Source of the DNA: Paracoccaceae bacterium
Lineage (GTDB): Bacteria; Pseudomonadota; Alphaproteobacteria; Rhodobacterales; Rhodobacteraceae
Assembly (NCBI GenBank): GCA_027351005.1
Contig: DAIEJF010000073.1
Span: 1-39,340, forward strand
DNA length: 39,340 bases
Reading direction: 5' to 3'
Of the stretch, positions 8,933-18,403 are shown one piece after another; within the stretch, counting starts at the first letter, position 1, and each line of letters begins with the position of its first letter. A model generated the notes under the pieces. The model was not told where the DNA came from. It did not search any database and worked only from the letters and a program-made list of their open reading frames with translations. Made by a program: the position numbers and the translations under genes.

Positions 8933-9763
8933 ATGAAGACGATTTCGGAAAACCGGGCCTTTGGCGGCGTGCAGGGGGTCTACAGCCACAGCTCTGACGC
9001 CTGCAAATGCGACATGACCTTTGCCCTGTTCCTGCCCGAACAGGCGCAGGAAGGGCCCGTGCCGCTGCTGTGGTTCCTGTCGGGGCTGACCTGCACGCAT
9101 GAGAACGCAATGCTGAAATCGGGCGCCCAGACCTGGGCGGCCGAGCAGGGGATCGCCGTGGTGTTCCCCGATACCTCGCCGCGCGGTCCGGGCGTTGCCG
9201 ATGATCCGGCCTATGATCTGGGGCAGGGCGCGGGGTTCTACCTGAATGCGACCGAGGCGCCCTGGGCGCCGCATTTCCGGATGTGGGATTATCTGGCCGA
9301 CGAACTGCCGCGGCTTCTGTTCAATGCCTTCCCGCTGGAAGAGGGCCGACAGGCGATCACCGGCCATTCCATGGGCGGGCATGGCGCGCTGACGCTGGCG
9401 ATGGCGTTTCCGGGCCGCTTCCGCTCGGTTTCGGCCTTCGCGCCCATCGCAAACCCCACCGCGTCGGATTGGGGCCGCAAGCAGTTCGCGGCCTATCTGG
9501 GGCCCGACGAGGCCAAATGGGCCGCGCATGACGCCACCCTGATGATGAAGAAGCGCGGATTTGACGGCCCGCTGCTGATCGACCAGGGCTCCAGCGACCA
9601 GTTCATCGACCTTTTGCGCCCCGAGGCGCTGGTCGAGGCGATCGCGCGCCGCCGCCAGCCCGCCAGCTTCCGCATGCAGAAGGGCTATGACCACAGCTAC
9701 TTCTTCGTCGCAACGTTCATGGAATCGCATGTCGATTTCCACGCCGAGGCGCTGTTCGCGTGA
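8933..9763 (+). CDS. fghA: S-formylglutathione hydrolase
   Basis: [51 protein letters not shown]: esterase D/FghA signatures. Confidence 0.93.
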   Translation: MKTISENRAFGGVQGVYSHSSDACKCDMTFALFLPEQAQEGPVPLLWFLSGLTCTHENAMLKSGAQTWAAEQGIAVVFPDTSPRGPGVADDPAYDLGQGAGFYLNATEAPWAPHFRMWDYLADELPRLLFNAFPLEEGRQAITGHSMGGHGALTLAMAFPGRFRSVSAFAPIANPTASDWGRKQFAAYLGPDEAKWAAHDATLMMKKRGFDGPLLIDQGSSDQFIDLLRPEALVEAIARRRQPASFRMQKGYDHSYFFVATFMESHVDFHAEALFA

Positions 9764-10215
9764 TCTACGTCGATGCCGACGCCTGCCCGGTGAAGGACGA
9801 GGCCGAGCGTGTGGCGACCCGGCACCGCGTCGGGCTGGCCTTCGTGTCGAATGGCGGGCTGCGGCCCTCGGCCAATCCGCTGGTGCAGATGGTCTATGTT
9901 TCCGACGGGCCGGACGTGGCCGACAAGTGGATCGCCGAGCGTGCCGGGCGCGGTGATGTGGTGGTCACCGGGGACATTCCGCTGGCCGCGAGATGCATCG
10001 CCGCCGGGGCGCGGGTGGTGCGCCACAACGGCGAGGTCTTCACCCCCGCCAACATCGGCAGCATCCTGGCCACGCGCGATCTGATGGCCGACCTGCGCGC
10101 GGCAGATCCGTTCCGGCAGGGCGGGGGCAAACCCTTTACAAAGGCCGACCGCTCGCGTTTTCTGGAGGCGCTCGACCGCGAGGTGACCGCGGCACGGAAA
10201 GAGGCGCAGCCATGA
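9760..10215 (+). CDS. YaiI/YqxD (DUF188) family protein
   Basis: [19 protein letters not shown]..., [20 protein letters not shown] start overlaps the fghA stop (GTGA). Confidence 0.92.
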   Translation: MIYVDADACPVKDEAERVATRHRVGLAFVSNGGLRPSANPLVQMVYVSDGPDVADKWIAERAGRGDVVVTGDIPLAARCIAAGARVVRHNGEVFTPANIGSILATRDLMADLRAADPFRQGGGKPFTKADRSRFLEALDREVTAARKEAQP

Positions 10216-10835
10216 CCCGGCCCGCGGCGGTCGTCTTCGACATCGGCAACGTGCTGATCGAATGGCAGCCCGAACGGTATTACGACCGGGTGATCGGCGC
10301 GCCCCGCCGCCGGGCGCTGTTCGCCGAGGTTGATCTGCACGCGATGAACGAACGCATCGACCGTGGCGCCGACTTCCGCGCCGTGGTCGAGGAAACCGCC
10401 GCCCGCTGGCCTGATCATGCCGATGCGATCCGGCTCTGGCACGACGACTGGGCCGAGATGGCGGCGCCCGAGATCCCGCTCTCTGTCCGCCTGATGCGGC
10501 GCCTGCGCCTGCGCGGGGTGCCGGTGTTCATCCTGTCGAACATCGGTACCGCCACCTGGGAGATCGCCTGCCGCCGTTATGCCTTCCTGACCGAGGCCGA
10601 CCGGGCCTATGTCTCGGGGCGGATGGCGGTCACCAAACCCGACCCCGCCATCTATGCGCAGGTCGAGGCCGATTGCGGCCTGCCGCCCGCGGCGCTGCTC
10701 TTTGCCGATGACCGGGCCGACAACATCGCCACGGCCGCCGCGCGGGGCTGGCGCACGCATCTGTTCGACGGGCCCGAAGGCTGGGCGCGGCGGCTGGTGG
10801 CCGAGGGGCTGCTGACAGAGGAGGACGCAGGATGA
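10212..10835 (+). CDS. HAD-superfamily (subfamily IA) hydrolase
   Basis: [41 protein letters not shown] motifs; ATGA overlap with upstream gene. Confidence 0.9.
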   Translation: MTRPAAVVFDIGNVLIEWQPERYYDRVIGAPRRRALFAEVDLHAMNERIDRGADFRAVVEETAARWPDHADAIRLWHDDWAEMAAPEIPLSVRLMRRLRLRGVPVFILSNIGTATWEIACRRYAFLTEADRAYVSGRMAVTKPDPAIYAQVEADCGLPPAALLFADDRADNIATAAARGWRTHLFDGPEGWARRLVAEGLLTEEDAG

Positions 10836-11749
10836 ACATCGCCATGATCGGCCCCGAGGTGGAAGGCCGCCTGCGCTGGCAGGGGCTGACCGATGCGCTG
10901 GAGGCGGGCCACCGCCTGCCGCGCGCGATCATCGGGGACACCCTGCTGGCGCAGGGCAACCGGCGGCTTCTGTCGCGTTCGGCCTGGATCGCGGGCATGG
11001 GGCTGGCGGTGAAGTCGGCCACCATCTTCCCCGACAACCCGGCGCTGGGCCGTGCCTCGGTCAACGGCGCGGTGACGCTGTTCTCCGAGGCCACGGGCGA
11101 ACTGGAAGCGCTGGTGGATTTCACCCTGGTGACCAAGTGGAAGACGGCGGGCGACAGCCTGCTGGCCGCGCGGCGCCTTGCCCGGCCTGACAGCCGGGTG
11201 ATCCTGCTGGTGGGGGCGGGGGCCGTCGCGCGCTCGATGGTCGAGGCCTATGGCGCGGCCTTTCCGGGGGCGCAGTTCATGGTCTGGAACCGCAGCGCCG
11301 AAGGCGCCAGCCGCTTTGCCGCGCAGGTGCCGGGCATGACGATCGCACGCGACCTGGCCGAGGCGGTGGCCGCGGCCGACATCATCTGCACGGCCACCAT
11401 GTCCACCGCGCCGCTGATCCGGGGCGACTGGCTGAGCCCCGGCACCCATCTGGACCTGATCGGCGCCTATACGCCAGAGATGCGCGAGGTCGACGACCGC
11501 GCCCTGCAACGCGCGCGGCTTTTCGTCGATGCGCGCGAGACCACGCTGGACCATATCGGCGAACTGAAGATCCCGCTGGCGCAGGGCGCGATCCGGCGCG
11601 AGGACGTGCTGGGCGATTTCTACGACATCGCCGGTGGCGGGTTCCGCCGCGGCTCTGCGTCCGAGATCACCATCGCCAAGAACGGAGGCGGCGCGCATCT
11701 GGACCTCATGACGGCGCGCTACATCCTGGGGGTTGCACGCGGCACATGA
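10832..11749 (+). CDS. Ornithine cyclodeaminase / mu-crystallin family protein
   Basis: VDFTLVTKWKTAGDSLLAARRLA, LLVGAGAVARSMVEAY, LDLIGAYTPEMREVDD. Confidence 0.88.
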   Translation: MNIAMIGPEVEGRLRWQGLTDALEAGHRLPRAIIGDTLLAQGNRRLLSRSAWIAGMGLAVKSATIFPDNPALGRASVNGAVTLFSEATGELEALVDFTLVTKWKTAGDSLLAARRLARPDSRVILLVGAGAVARSMVEAYGAAFPGAQFMVWNRSAEGASRFAAQVPGMTIARDLAEAVAAADIICTATMSTAPLIRGDWLSPGTHLDLIGAYTPEMREVDDRALQRARLFVDARETTLDHIGELKIPLAQGAIRREDVLGDFYDIAGGGFRRGSASEITIAKNGGGAHLDLMTARYILGVARGT

Positions 11750-12675
11750 TCTGGATCGCGCTTGTCGTCCTGCTGCTGGTGCTTGTGGCACTGCCGTCGC
11801 TGGCCGAGGCACGCCGCCCGCCGATCGACGCGCGTCGGCGCCGCAAGGCATCGGGCGATGTCGTGCAACTGTCGATGGGACAGACCTATTACGAATGGCG
11901 CGGCGCGGCGCGGGGGCCGGTGGTGGTCTGCATCCACGGCCTGACCACGCCAAGCTATGTCTGGACGCCACTGGCCGTGGCGCTGACGGCGCTGGGCGTG
12001 CGGGTCCTGACCTATGATCTATATGGCCGCGGGCTGTCGGACCGGCCGCAGGGGCCGCAGACGCGGGCCTTCTTCGTGACCCAGCTTGACGAATTGCTGA
12101 CGGCGCTGGAAATCCGGCGCGGTGTGACGCTGATCGGCTATTCCATGGGCGGCGCGATTGCCACGGCCTTCGCGCAGGACAGGCCCGAACGGGTCGACCG
12201 GCTGGTGCTGTTGGCCCCCGTGGGGCTGGGCCACCGGATGAACCGCTTCCTGACCTTCTGCGCCCGGGTTCCGGTGCTGGGCGACGCGCTGATGCGGCTG
12301 TTCGGCGGGCTCGTGCATCGCCGCGGGGTGGACCGCAGCCTGCCGCCGAACCCTGACGTGCCCGACATGGCGCAGCGCATGGCCGCCGAGATGGGGGTGC
12401 GCGGCACGTTGCCCGCGGTGCTGTCGTCGCTGCGCGGGATGATGGCCGAGGACATGGCACCGACCCATCGCGCGCTGGCAGTGACGAGCCTTCCCGTTCT
12501 GGCGATCTGGGGCGAGGCCGACCGCGTCATCCCGCTTTCCGGCATGGGGCGGCTGGTGCAGATCAATCGCAATGCCCGGCAGGTGGAACTGCCCGGCGCC
12601 ACCCATGCGCTGCCCTATACGCATCCCGATGCGATCATGGGGGCGCTGACCGAATTCCTGCGCGAGACGGTCTGA
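11746..12675 (+). CDS. Alpha/beta hydrolase with N-terminal membrane anchor/signal
   Basis: N-terminal hydrophobic helix; VVVCIHGLTTPSYVW, YDLYGRGLSDRP, IGYSMGGAIATAFA nucleophile elbow. Confidence 0.88.
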   Translation: MIWIALVVLLLVLVALPSLAEARRPPIDARRRRKASGDVVQLSMGQTYYEWRGAARGPVVVCIHGLTTPSYVWTPLAVALTALGVRVLTYDLYGRGLSDRPQGPQTRAFFVTQLDELLTALEIRRGVTLIGYSMGGAIATAFAQDRPERVDRLVLLAPVGLGHRMNRFLTFCARVPVLGDALMRLFGGLVHRRGVDRSLPPNPDVPDMAQRMAAEMGVRGTLPAVLSSLRGMMAEDMAPTHRALAVTSLPVLAIWGEADRVIPLSGMGRLVQINRNARQVELPGATHALPYTHPDAIMGALTEFLRETV

Positions 12676-12682
12676 CCTGGCC

Positions 12683-13924
12683 TCAGGCGGTCCGCAGCTC
12701 CATCGGGCGTTCCCTGACCGGCAGATGGACCAGCGCCGAGAACGCGCCGACGCCGATGCCGACCCACCAGACCAGCGTGTAATTGCCGTAGATGTCGTAA
12801 AGCCGCCCGCCCAGCCAGACGCCCATGAAGCTGCCAAGCTGGTGCGAGAAGAACACGATCCCGTAAAGCGTGCCCATGTAGCGCACCCCGTAGATCTGCG
12901 CGACCAGCCCCGAGGTCAGTGGCACCGTCGCCAGCCACAGCGCCCCCATCGCCAGCGCGAACAGAACCACCGTAGCGGGCGTCATCGGCGTCAGGATGAA
13001 GGCCGAGGCGACCATGGTGCGCAGCAGATAGACCCCCGCCAGCAGGTATTTCTTGGAATACCGCTTGCCGAGCCACCCCGCCAGCAGCGTGCCGCCGATG
13101 TTCGCGACACCGATGAAGGCGATCGAGGCCGCCCCAAGCGCCGAGGTGGTCGAGATGCCAAAGGCCGCCAGCGGCCCGCGCGGATCGATCGCACCGCAGA
13201 CCTCGGTGACGAAAGCAGGGAAATGCGCGGTGATGAAGCCAAGCTGATAGCCGCAGGAGAAGAAGCCAAGGAAGATCAGCGTGAAGCTCGGGTCGCGGAA
13301 GGCGCGGGCGACGACGGTCTTCATCGGCTCTGCCGCGCCCGCGGCCTGCGGATGCACGGGTGCGTGCAGGAAGGGCAGCAGCAGAAGGCTGCTCAGGATC
13401 GCGGCGGCAAAGACCAGGAATACGGTTGCGACCGGCAGATGGGCCAGCAGCACTTCTGCGGCCAGCGGGCCGATCACCTGCCCCAGCGAGCCCGCGGCGG
13501 TAGCCAGCCCCAGCGACAGGCTGCGGTGTTCCGGCGCCGCACTCCGCCCGATCAGCGCCAGGATGGTGCCAAAGCCGATGCCCGCGATACCGAAGCCCAC
13601 CATCACCTCGTAAAGCTGGTAGGCCGCGGGCGTCGTGGCCCCCGAGGTCAGCACCAGCCCGCCCGCATACAGAAGCGCCCCCAGCGTCAGCGCCTTGCGG
13701 TCGCCGATCTTTTCCGCCAGCGCGCCGAAGATCGGCTGGCCCACGCCCCAGGCCAGGTTCTGGATCGCGATGGCCAGCGAAAAGGCCGACCGGTCCCAGC
13801 CGTGAAGCTGGGCAATCGGAAGCTGGAACACCCCGAAGCTGGACCGGATGGCGAAGCTGAGGATCAGCACCACACTGCCTGCAATCAGAAGCGGGGTGAA
13901 CAGCGGGCTACGGGTTGCGGACAT
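12683..13924 (-). CDS. MFS transporter
   Basis: About 12 hydrophobic segments; FGALAEKIGDRKALTLGALLYAGG loop 2-3 motif. Confidence 0.9.
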   Translation of the reverse strand: MSATRSPLFTPLLIAGSVVLILSFAIRSSFGVFQLPIAQLHGWDRSAFSLAIAIQNLAWGVGQPIFGALAEKIGDRKALTLGALLYAGGLVLTSGATTPAAYQLYEVMVGFGIAGIGFGTILALIGRSAAPEHRSLSLGLATAAGSLGQVIGPLAAEVLLAHLPVATVFLVFAAAILSSLLLLPFLHAPVHPQAAGAAEPMKTVVARAFRDPSFTLIFLGFFSCGYQLGFITAHFPAFVTEVCGAIDPRGPLAAFGISTTSALGAASIAFIGVANIGGTLLAGWLGKRYSKKYLLAGVYLLRTMVASAFILTPMTPATVVLFALAMGALWLATVPLTSGLVAQIYGVRYMGTLYGIVFFSHQLGSFMGVWLGGRLYDIYGNYTLVWWVGIGVGAFSALVHLPVRERPMELRTA

Positions 13925-14038
13925 CGGCGTCTCCTTCGCGGCGGCGCAAGATGCGGCGCCCCCGCGGTTCCGTCAATCGGTCTTTCGTGGCGGGGCGCAT
14001 CACCTTTCCTGATGGAAGCGCCCGCGCTATAGGGCGGC

Positions 14039-15115
14039 ATGCGCAAGACCCTGACCGAGATCTACGATACCCGGGTGGCGGATGGCCGCCTGCGCCCCGA
14101 TGCCGCCCAGCGGGCCGTGCTGCCGGCGCTGGAAAGCCTGCGCGGCTGGCTGGAGGACACCTCGGCCCGCCGTCGCGGCCTGCTGGGCGGCCTGTTCTCG
14201 CGTCCGCCCGCGCCGCCGAAGGGGCTCTACCTCTGGGGCGGGGTGGGGCGCGGCAAGTCCATGCTGATGGACCTGTTCATGGAAGCGACCGAGATCGAGC
14301 GCAAGCGGCGGGTGCATTTCCACGCCTTCATGCAGGAAATCCAGCGCGGTCTGGAAGCCGCGCGGCGAAGCCATGCCGAGGACGCGCTGCTGCCGGTGGC
14401 CGATCAGGTCATCGCCTCCACGCGGCTTTTGTGCTTCGACGAGATGCAGATCACCGATATCGCCGACGCGATGATCGTGGGGCGTCTGTTCCAGAAGCTG
14501 TTCGACGCGGGCGTGGTGGTGGTGACCACCTCGAACCGGGTGCCGGACGACCTTTACAAGAACGGGCTGAACCGCGCGATCTTCCTGCCATTCATCGACC
14601 TGCTGAAGGACCGGATGGAGGTGCGCGAACTGATCAGCGCCACCGATTACCGCCAGCACCGGCTGGCGGGCGCGCAGGTCTGGTTCGCGCCTGCGGGTGC
14701 CGCCGCCAAGGCCGCGCTCTCGCAGGTCTGGACCGACCTGACGGGCGGTGGCGGGCAGCGGCTGCACCTGACGGTGAACGGGCGCGATCTGGTGCTGGAG
14801 CAGGTGCACAACGGCGTCGCCCGCGCCACCTTCTGGGAGCTGTGCGCCCGCCCGCTGGGCCCGGCCGATTACCTTGCGCTGGCCGGGGCGGTGCGGGTGC
14901 TGGTGCTGGACGACATCCCCTATCTCTCGGCCTCGAACTACAACGAGGCCAAGCGCTTCGTGACGCTGATCGACACGCTTTACGAGGCCCGCGTGCGCCT
15001 GATCGCCTCGGCCGCCGATGCGCCTGAACGGCTTTATGTGGAAGGCGAGGGGTCGTTCGAATTCGCCCGTACCGCCAGCCGGTTGCGTGAGATGCAGGGG
15101 GCGGACTGGGGTTAG
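14039..15115 (+). CDS. zapE: ZapE/AFG1-like cell division ATPase
   Basis: GLYLWGGVGRGKSMLMDLFM Walker A, LLCFDEMQITDIADAMIVGRLF, VVTTSNRVPDDLYKNGLNR. Confidence 0.93.
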   Translation: MRKTLTEIYDTRVADGRLRPDAAQRAVLPALESLRGWLEDTSARRRGLLGGLFSRPPAPPKGLYLWGGVGRGKSMLMDLFMEATEIERKRRVHFHAFMQEIQRGLEAARRSHAEDALLPVADQVIASTRLLCFDEMQITDIADAMIVGRLFQKLFDAGVVVVTTSNRVPDDLYKNGLNRAIFLPFIDLLKDRMEVRELISATDYRQHRLAGAQVWFAPAGAAAKAALSQVWTDLTGGGGQRLHLTVNGRDLVLEQVHNGVARATFWELCARPLGPADYLALAGAVRVLVLDDIPYLSASNYNEAKRFVTLIDTLYEARVRLIASAADAPERLYVEGEGSFEFARTASRLREMQGADWG

Positions 15116-15186
15116 GGGGATCGGGTTTGTCGCGCCCGGTCGGGTTCATCGGGCACCGATGACGCAGCCGGGCCCCGCCCCCCGCC

Positions 15187-15561
15187 TTACCCCGCCGTTT
15201 CCACGCAATGCCGACGAAAGGCGCGTTTCAGCATGTCGAGTTCGGCGCGCAGCAGGTCCACCTCGGCGCGGATGTCGTCATCCAGCGCGGCGCCGGCAAG
15301 GATGGCGAAACTGCCCAGACGGGCGCCAGTGCGGCGGTCGCGGATCAGGATCGTCTGCACCCCGTCCGTCAGGGCCGCCAACGGCACGGGGATGCGCAGC
15401 GCCCAGGTGCCGGGGCGGGCGGGGTCGGCGGCGATCTCGACCCCCGGCACCGGGGTTTCCAGATGCGTCACCTCAAGCTCTGGCGCCTGGGGGGTGCCGG
15501 TCAGCGTGCCGTGCCAGATGCCGGCCTGCAGGCGGGTGGCGGTCAGCGTCGGCTCGGGCAT
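15187..15561 (-). CDS. Conserved hypothetical protein
   Basis: Compact ORF MPEPTLTATRLQAGIWHGTLTGTPQAPELEVTHLETPVPGVEI..., codon usage consistent with coding; no domain recognised. Confidence 0.65.
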   Translation of the reverse strand: MPEPTLTATRLQAGIWHGTLTGTPQAPELEVTHLETPVPGVEIAADPARPGTWALRIPVPLAALTDGVQTILIRDRRTGARLGSFAILAGAALDDDIRAEVDLLRAELDMLKRAFRRHCVETAG

Positions 15562-15570
15562 CGCAGGCTC

Positions 15571-16344
15571 CTAGAGGTCGGCGCGCGGGCGGCGGCAGAA
15601 GGTGACGTCGCGCAGGGTGATCTGGTTCATCTCGGGCCCCTCGAAGATCAGGTCGACCCACATCCGTTCCACCCGCTTTTCGTTCATGCGGGTATAGGCC
15701 AGGTCGAATTCCACCATCGCCTCGGATTCCCCCAGCGGCAGTTCGCGCACAACCTGTTCCACGTTCGGGCCGTGCTTCACGTTCAGCCGGGCAAAGATTT
15801 CCAGCGGCTTTTCGGTTTCCACGATGGTGTCCAGCCGGATCAGGTGGCGCAGCTTCAGCCCCTCGACCGCGGCGGGCGGCAGGTCGATCGCCAGCGACAG
15901 GAAGCTGCCGTCAAAGCGGAACACGTCCAGCCGGACGCCGAAGGGGGCCAGGTCGGTTTCGCGCTGGTTGCGGACCTGGCGGAAGGTCAGTTCGCTGACC
16001 TGGCAGTCGTGGAAGACGGTGGTTCCGGGGCCGATCTCGGTCTTGCTGTCCACCGCGGCCAGGCCCGGTGCGGGCAGCGGGCCGCGCCAGGGGTCGGGGC
16101 GCCAGGCCCAGTCGGCGGTCGCAGGCTTGCGCATGGCGTTGGAACCGACGCGGGGCAGCCCAAGCCGCCCTTCGGCCACATGCAGCACCCGGTCGATCTG
16201 CCGCTTCAGGGCGCGTGCGCGGCCACGCATCGCCTTCAGTTCGGGCAGGTCGGCGGCCTCGGCCCCGTCGGCCAGCACGGTCCAGCGCCGGAGCGCCCTG
16301 CGCTGCAGCACCCGGTCCAGCAACACGTCGAACTTCCGGCCCAT
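15571..16344 (-). CDS. Conserved hypothetical protein (resembles the rhodobacterial DUF6478 type)
   Basis: MGRKFDVLLDRVLQRRALRRWTVLADGAEAADLPELKAMRGRARALKRQIDRVLHVAEGRL...; family assignment from memory only. Confidence 0.7.
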   Translation of the reverse strand: MGRKFDVLLDRVLQRRALRRWTVLADGAEAADLPELKAMRGRARALKRQIDRVLHVAEGRLGLPRVGSNAMRKPATADWAWRPDPWRGPLPAPGLAAVDSKTEIGPGTTVFHDCQVSELTFRQVRNQRETDLAPFGVRLDVFRFDGSFLSLAIDLPPAAVEGLKLRHLIRLDTIVETEKPLEIFARLNVKHGPNVEQVVRELPLGESEAMVEFDLAYTRMNEKRVERMWVDLIFEGPEMNQITLRDVTFCRRPRADL

Positions 16345-16449
16345 GTTCCCCCGAGGCGCGTCGCCGGATCCGCGACGATCGGCACGCAGTGTTCCTTGAA
16401 CAACGATTATCGTGTGAAAAGAATGAACGCGCCATCCCCAGCGACGGGC

Positions 16450-17106
16450 TTAGCCCGTGGGGGTCGCCGCTGCGGGGGGCCCGCCCGGGCTGGCGCCGCG
16501 CACGGCCGACACGAACTGTTCCAGCAGGCGCAGCCCTGCGGTGTCGGTGAACGGGGCCTGCGGCACCGCGATGACGCTGAGTGCCACGATATGCCCGTTC
16601 AGGTCGAACAGCGCGCGCCAGTAGTCAGGCGCCACTGCCTGCCCCGGAAAGGCCGAGGTGTCGCGGGCATGGATCACCATCACGCCATCCACATGCGAGA
16701 TGCCCATCACCCGTACCGTCTGGGCATTGGCCGAACGGCTGAGCGCCTTGCGCCCTTCGGCCGAGCGGAAGAAGCCGGTCAGTTCGCGCTCCGATCCCGC
16801 GACCGTGCCGCCCGCCGCCCCGGCAGAGACGGCGGCCGTCAGCACCGCGCGCGAGGTCGGCGTATCGGTGGTCTGCTGGCCGGTGATCGCGGCACAACTG
16901 CCCAGCAGGACGAAGGGGGCGGTGGCTTCGGGGTGGCTGGCTTCGGGGTCTATGCAGAAGCCGGGGGGGCCGGCCACCACCACCTTGCCGTCCGAGACCG
17001 AAAGGCTGTGGGTTCCGTCGCCCACAAGACCGTCGCACCCGGCCAGAAGGGCAAGGGCGGCAAGGGCTGCGGCGTGCCGCATGGCGCGGGCCTTCGGCAC
17101 CCTCAT
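16450..17106 (-). CDS. Putative lipoprotein, hypothetical (alternative start 17082)
   Basis: MRHAAALAALALLAGCDGLVGDG: lipobox LLAGC; no recognised downstream domain. Confidence 0.7.
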   Translation of the reverse strand: MRVPKARAMRHAAALAALALLAGCDGLVGDGTHSLSVSDGKVVVAGPPGFCIDPEASHPEATAPFVLLGSCAAITGQQTTDTPTSRAVLTAAVSAGAAGGTVAGSERELTGFFRSAEGRKALSRSANAQTVRVMGISHVDGVMVIHARDTSAFPGQAVAPDYWRALFDLNGHIVALSVIAVPQAPFTDTAGLRLLEQFVSAVRGASPGGPPAAATPTG

Positions 17107-17204
17107 GCCGGGCCTCCGCTGCCGACGGGGCAGGTTGCGACCGGCGTCTGGATTCCTGCATTCTGCAACGGAGCATTCTCCCGGAACCTTGGCTGACTGG
17201 ACAT
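17103..17204 (-). CDS. Possible 33-aa small ORF coupled (ATGA) to the lipoprotein gene
   Basis: ATG at 17204: MSSQPRFRENAPLQNAGIQTPVATCPVGSGGPA*, TGA overlaps the ATG at 17106. Weak SD. Confidence 0.3.
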   Translation of the reverse strand: MSSQPRFRENAPLQNAGIQTPVATCPVGSGGPA

Positions 17205-17476
17205 AGCGGCGCCCTTGCCCCCAGACAAGGCGTTCCGCCCGCAGCCGGCGGCGGGCTGCCGGGGTCGGCAGGCACATGGCGATGTCATCGGCATCCTTTC
17301 TGGCGCGTCCCTTCTGGTTGGCGGGTGGCGGGACGGTTGCGCCGAAGCCGGACAAAACAAGGGAATTGGTGGTGCCAGAGTGTGGCAATGGCCGGTTGCG
17401 CGCCCATCCCGATTGCATTCCGGCCCCCCCGGGCGTATCTGGACGCTTCACTGGTCACCCCAAGGCGGCAGACTCG

Positions 17477-18403
17477 ATGAACTGGATTTCCAACTACGTC
17501 CGGCCCAAGATCAACTCGCTGTTCTCGCGCCGGGAGGTGCCCGAGAACCTGTGGACCAAGTGCCCCGAATGCGGCACGATGCTGTTTCACCGCGAATTGG
17601 CCGACAATCTCAACGTCTGCTCGAACTGCGATCACCACATGGCGATCAGCCCGCGCGAACGGTTCGCCCGGCTGTTCGACGGCGGCGTCTTCGTCGAGGT
17701 GAAGGTGCCCGAACCCCTGGCCGACCCGCTGCATTTCCGCGACCAGAAGCGGTATCCCGAGCGGATGAAGGCGGCGCAGAAGGCCAGCGGCGAGAAGGAA
17801 GCGATGCTGGTCGCCGAGGGCGAGATCGGCCGCACCCCGATCGTGGCCGTGGCGCAGGATTTCAGCTTCATGGCGGGGTCCATGGGGATGTATGTCGGCA
17901 ACGCCATCATCGCCGCGGCCGAGACGGCGGTGAAGCGCAAGGCGCCGATGGTGCTGTTTGCCGCCGCGGGCGGGGCGCGCATGCAGGAAGGCATCCTGAG
18001 CCTGATGCAGATGCCGCGCACGACGGTCGCGGTGCAGATGCTGAAGGAAGCGGGGCTGCCCTATATCGTGGTGCTGACCCATCCCACCACGGGCGGGGTG
18101 ACGGCCTCTTACGCGATGCTGGGCGACGTGCAGATTTCCGAGCCGAACGCGCTGATCTGCTTTGCCGGGCCGCGGGTGATCGAGCAGACGATCCGCGAGA
18201 AGCTGCCAGAGGGGTTCCAGCGCGCCGAATACCTGCTGGACCACGGCATGCTGGACCGGGTGACGCATCGCAAGCAGTTGCGCGACGAGCTGATCGCGCT
18301 GGTGCGGCTGCTGACGGGCAAGCCGCCCGCGGTGAAGGGCGACCTGCCCGCGCCCAAGGCCGACACCGCGTCCGCCGCAACGCCCGAGGCCGGAAAATCG
18401 TGA
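17477..18403 (+). CDS. accD: Acetyl-CoA carboxylase carboxyltransferase subunit beta
   Basis: MNWISNYVRPKI...WTKCPECGTMLFHRELADNLNVCSNCDHHM zinc ribbon; GGARMQEGILSLMQMPRTT. Confidence 0.96.
   Translation: MNWISNYVRPKINSLFSRREVPENLWTKCPECGTMLFHRELADNLNVCSNCDHHMAISPRERFARLFDGGVFVEVKVPEPLADPLHFRDQKRYPERMKAAQKASGEKEAMLVAEGEIGRTPIVAVAQDFSFMAGSMGMYVGNAIIAAAETAVKRKAPMVLFAAAGGARMQEGILSLMQMPRTTVAVQMLKEAGLPYIVVLTHPTTGGVTASYAMLGDVQISEPNALICFAGPRVIEQTIREKLPEGFQRAEYLLDHGMLDRVTHRKQLRDELIALVRLLTGKPPAVKGDLPAPKADTASAATPEAGKS

Noticed and set aside
7040-9742. 900-aa minus-strand ORF
   Set aside because: Antisense to mbfA end, nitroreductase, AEC transporter and fghA, all with clear family motifs; translation is His/Arg/Gln-rich shadow frame.
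10652-12460. 602-aa minus-strand ORF
   Set aside because: Antisense to HAD, OCD and alpha/beta hydrolase genes with clear motifs; compositionally a shadow ORF.
15208-17196. 662-aa plus-strand ORF
   Set aside because: Antisense to two conserved hypotheticals and a lipoprotein gene; no recognisable domain.
17215-18399. N-terminal extension of the folC ORF
   Set aside because: Runs through accD in another frame; folC start is GTG 18400 overlapping the accD stop.
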